A stretch of DNA of 8,079 bases from Syntrophaceae bacterium UBA5761. Its GTDB lineage: Bacteria > Desulfobacterota > Syntrophia > Syntrophales > UBA4778. The position numbers and the translations under genes were made by a program. The stretch lies in NCBI GenBank assembly GCA_002418885.1, contig DIEZ01000025.1, positions 22,007 through 30,085 on the forward strand. Reading direction: 5' to 3'. Below, piece by piece: positions 5,595-8,079 of this stretch (within the stretch, counting starts at the first letter, position 1; every line of letters begins with the position of its first letter). Under the pieces are notes generated by a model. The model made no database searches and was not told the DNA's origin. It was given only the letters and a program-made list of their open reading frames with translations.

Positions 5595-8079
5595 ATGTTG
5601 CGGTCTTTGCATGCCGGAAAAGGGATTCTATGTCTGGCCGTTACTCTGTTTGTGGGGCTCTTGGGCGTCTCATGGCTCTACGCGGCAGCCCCGGAAGACA
5701 AGGTCTATCGGCTTCAGATAGCCCGCTACCGGGACGAGGAGCAGGCAATAGAGCTCATTCGGTCGGTGAAAGCACGCGGTTATCCGTCGTTCTACGAAAA
5801 AGTAGAAATCGAGGGTAAAGGGGAGAGGTACAGGGTTTATCTCGGTCGGTTCAAGACCAGGGCTGAGGCCCAGGCGGCCGGGAAGAAGCTGATGCAGGAA
5901 CGGGTCATCGAGCATTTTCTGGTTCGCGAACCGAATTTTGTCAAGGCAAAGAAATCGGAAGCGCACGCCGGCATGACGAAGAAAAAGGTTAGGCCGGTCA
6001 GGCAGGATGCTCCGTCGGAGACGAAGACGGATACAGGGAAGGATAATGCGGCGGGGGAAGAGTCTTCGCCGCCGCGGACCCCTCAGGAATCGACCGCGGC
6101 TACACCGCCAGTTCCGGTGGCTCAAGAAACAAGGCCGAAGCAAATCCCGCAGGACCCCGCCTTCGAAGAGGGTCGCCGAGCTTTTCTTGCGGGAAAGCAC
6201 GCGGAAGCATTGCTCCATCTCGAGAAAGTCCTCGCCCGGGAAAACGTCGAAAAGGAACTCAAAGAGCAAGCCCAGAGGATTTCAGCCGACTGCCGTTACT
6301 TTCTGGGGGAGCGCGGGAGCAGCCGCGACTACCTCAGTGCGATCGACCTCTACAAGGAAATCCTGGCGACTTACCCGGGGCAAGGTGAGGAAAACTCCCT
6401 TGCTCTTTACAGGCTCGCAAAGAGTTACGTCGGACTGAGTTTCTACTATGAAGCGGCTAAGGAGTTCGATAACCTTTGCGCGAATCATCCTCAGTCGAAA
6501 TACGCTCCGGAGGCCCTCTTCCTGTCCGGAGAAATGTCTTACCGGGTAAAGCGGTACAACGACGCAGCGGAACGATTCAAAGAATACGTACGCCGTTACC
6601 CTGAAGGCGAGCATGCCAGAAAGGCCTTTTTCAACATCGCCAACTGCTATTCCAGGCTCCAGCAGATGGAAGCCGCGGAACAGTGGTATAGGCAGGCGCT
6701 GACGCGTTGGCCGGACCTGGAATCGATCCCCCGCCATGATATCCTGAACCTCGGGTTCCATCATTTCCGCAACAGGAAGTACGCCGATGCCGCAGACATG
6801 TTTTTCCTCCACTTGAACCTCTTCCCGGACGACGAAAACCACAAAGATGTCCTCTATGCATTGGCCCGGTCCCTGGCGGAGATGCAGCAGTTGGGGGTGG
6901 CCCTTAAGATGTTCGGTCAGGTCATAGAGCAGTACCCGGAGAGTAGACAGGCCTGGGAGAGCGTCGTCATCATGGCCAATCTCGGCGTACAGCAACCGGG
7001 AGTAAGACTGCCGGCCTTCATGACCGGAGCTTCTTGTTACCTGGACCCTATCGGCACGTATGACTTCATGCTGAGGAAATTCCCCGTCGGAGAGATGACG
7101 GAAGGACTTCTTTTTCAGAGAGGCAAGGCACTGTTGAAGGCCGGCAGGTACAAGGAGGCTTTCCACAACTTCGTCTACATGATGCGGCAGTTTCCGGGGG
7201 GGAGATACCGGGCGGAAGGTGTCGGCAGCCTGACGCTGTGCGCCGAGCGTTTGGTCAGCGACTCCTACGCCCGCGGGGATCATCTTTTCATTGCCGACAT
7301 ATATTTCAAGGCCTACGAAAAAGCACTGATAAAGAGCCGGGACCTCAAGGCCCGCTGGATGGTCGGCGACAGCCTCAAACGGGTTGCGCTTCCCGACGAG
7401 GCCCTCAAGGTCTTCGGCGACCTTCTGAAAGAGGTCGAGAAGCAGGAAAGGAGCCGCATCCTGGTCGAGATCGCCGACTGCCACTGTCGCCGGGGAGACG
7501 ACGACCAGGCGGAAAAGGTCGTCGCCGAAGTCGGCAACGTACGGGGGATGGAACCTTCTGTCGTCGCCGCCGTCAAGAGGATGCTGGGGGATATTCACAG
7601 CCGGAAAGGTCAATTCAAGAAGGCGGCGTCCCTGTACGGAGAGGTCCCGGTAGCCCGTGAAACGCTAGCCGACAGGGCTGTCTATCACCGGAACTACGGT
7701 ATTGCCCTGATGGAAACCGGCGCCTTTTCTCCCGCAAGGGCGCAATTCCTGCTTGCTGTTGAGGGCTACGAGCGGGAACCGGAGAAATACACGCCCGACG
7801 TTTTAGCCGTTGCGTACGGTTGCCTCGGCGATTGTTCCTTCCGTGAGGGAAACTACAAGGAGGCCGTCGAGATGTACAGGCGGGCGTCCGCTGCTCTCCC
7901 GGAGGGGTCGTACAATCTCTGGCTCCTGTACGGCATGACCGGAGGTTACGCACGCTTGGGTGACGTGTCTCAGGTACAGCAGGCTCTTTCGTCCCTGAGG
8001 GACAGGGGTGGAGAGGGATTCTGGACGCAGTTGGCCGATTATGAGCAGAAAGAAGAGAGCTGGAGGGCGAAATACGGGA
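5595..8079 (+). CDS. Exported SPOR-TPR repeat protein (3' end outside window)
   Basis: The frame is open from ATG 5595 to the window end, giving at least 828 residues with no stop. Residues 1-33 are a signal peptide or membrane anchor: a short basic N-terminus, a hydrophobic core (ILCLAVTLFVGLLGVSWLYA) and AAAP as a possible cleavage site; Cys13 is not in a lipobox. Residues about 37-112 look like a SPOR domain (YRLQIARYRDEEQAIELI, YRVYLGRFKTRAEAQAAG), which in known cases binds denuded peptidoglycan glycan. Residues 114-187 are a Lys/Pro/Thr-rich linker. From about 188 on, helix pairs with TPR spacing repeat to the window end, clearest at 302-373 (YNDAAERFKEYVRRYPEG, AEQWYRQAL), 505-535 and 735-775 (GNYKEAVEMYRRA). 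An in-frame TGA at 5562 limits the start; GTG 5583 is a less likely alternative. Role unknown: a periplasmic scaffold is inferred, perhaps for the flagellar motor, given a sigma54-type promoter and the flagellar neighbours. Confidence 0.85.
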   Translation, partial: MLRSLHAGKGILCLAVTLFVGLLGVSWLYAAAPEDKVYRLQIARYRDEEQAIELIRSVKARGYPSFYEKVEIEGKGERYRVYLGRFKTRAEAQAAGKKLMQERVIEHFLVREPNFVKAKKSEAHAGMTKKKVRPVRQDAPSETKTDTGKDNAAGEESSPPRTPQESTAATPPVPVAQETRPKQIPQDPAFEEGRRAFLAGKHAEALLHLEKVLARENVEKELKEQAQRISADCRYFLGERGSSRDYLSAIDLYKEILATYPGQGEENSLALYRLAKSYVGLSFYYEAAKEFDNLCANHPQSKYAPEALFLSGEMSYRVKRYNDAAERFKEYVRRYPEGEHARKAFFNIANCYSRLQQMEAAEQWYRQALTRWPDLESIPRHDILNLGFHHFRNRKYADAADMFFLHLNLFPDDENHKDVLYALARSLAEMQQLGVALKMFGQVIEQYPESRQAWESVVIMANLGVQQPGVRLPAFMTGASCYLDPIGTYDFMLRKFPVGEMTEGLLFQRGKALLKAGRYKEAFHNFVYMMRQFPGGRYRAEGVGSLTLCAERLVSDSYARGDHLFIADIYFKAYEKALIKSRDLKARWMVGDSLKRVALPDEALKVFGDLLKEVEKQERSRILVEIADCHCRRGDDDQAEKVVAEVGNVRGMEPSVVAAVKRMLGDIHSRKGQFKKAASLYGEVPVARETLADRAVYHRNYGIALMETGAFSPARAQFLLAVEGYEREPEKYTPDVLAVAYGCLGDCSFREGNYKEAVEMYRRASAALPEGSYNLWLLYGMTGGYARLGDVSQVQQALSSLRDRGGEGFWTQLADYEQKEESWRAKYG

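Noticed and set aside
5394..5612. 72-codon minus-strand frame and overlapping plus-strand frames (5410-5721, 5426-5818) in the 5310-5594 gap
   Set aside because: The frames overlap each other and the sigma54-type promoter, run into the SPOR-TPR gene in other frames, and show no domain or good ribosome site.
6282..7613. 443-codon open frame on the minus strand
   Set aside because: It lies fully opposite the SPOR-TPR gene, whose plus-strand frame has clear SPOR and TPR patterns. The translation shows no recognisable domain and reads as an antisense frame kept open by G+C-rich codon bias.

Overview
The window reads as one strand-switching piece of a flagellar motility and chemotaxis locus from a Gram-negative bacterium. 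The gene types (an E. coli-like MotA/MotB pair, a receiver-GAF-HD-GYP protein, a flagellar NtrC-class sigma54 activator, a SPOR-TPR protein and a small FlgM-like protein) and the G+C-rich codon use suggest a delta-proteobacterial lineage such as Desulfobacterota/Desulfuromonadales (Geobacter relatives). This assignment is inference from gene content; no rRNA or other taxonomic marker is present.

Layout. (1) Plus strand, 1-1933: the end of a PilZ-domain gene overlaps motA, which overlaps motB, giving a tight operon that joins a likely c-di-GMP receptor to the flagellar stator. (2) A 27-bp inverted repeat at 1935-1961 fills the gap between convergent stop codons and looks like a shared terminator. 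(3) Minus strand, 3719 down to 1962: a 74-residue FlgM-like/FlgM-associated protein followed by a response regulator with a complete HD-GYP c-di-GMP phosphodiesterase domain. (4) 3720-3932 is an AT-rich divergent control region. It has a sigma28-like promoter and a 17-bp dyad facing the small gene, and a near-consensus sigma70 promoter with a hairpin-containing leader facing the regulator. (5) Plus strand, 3933-5309: a full-length receiver-AAA+-Fis sigma54 activator. (6) 5310-5594 is non-coding with a good sigma54-type -24/-12 element. (7) From 5595 past the window end: an exported SPOR-TPR protein of at least 828 residues, cut by the window edge.

How the parts may work together: the sigma54 activator probably sits in the flagellar regulatory hierarchy and may switch on the SPOR-TPR gene next door. 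The small FlgM-like gene may be transcribed by the flagellar sigma28, as flgM is elsewhere. PilZ and HD-GYP sit at opposite ends of a c-di-GMP circuit around the stator genes. The least familiar parts are the SPOR-TPR protein, a possible periplasmic motor or envelope scaffold, and the compact control region with three promoter classes within about 1.8 kb.
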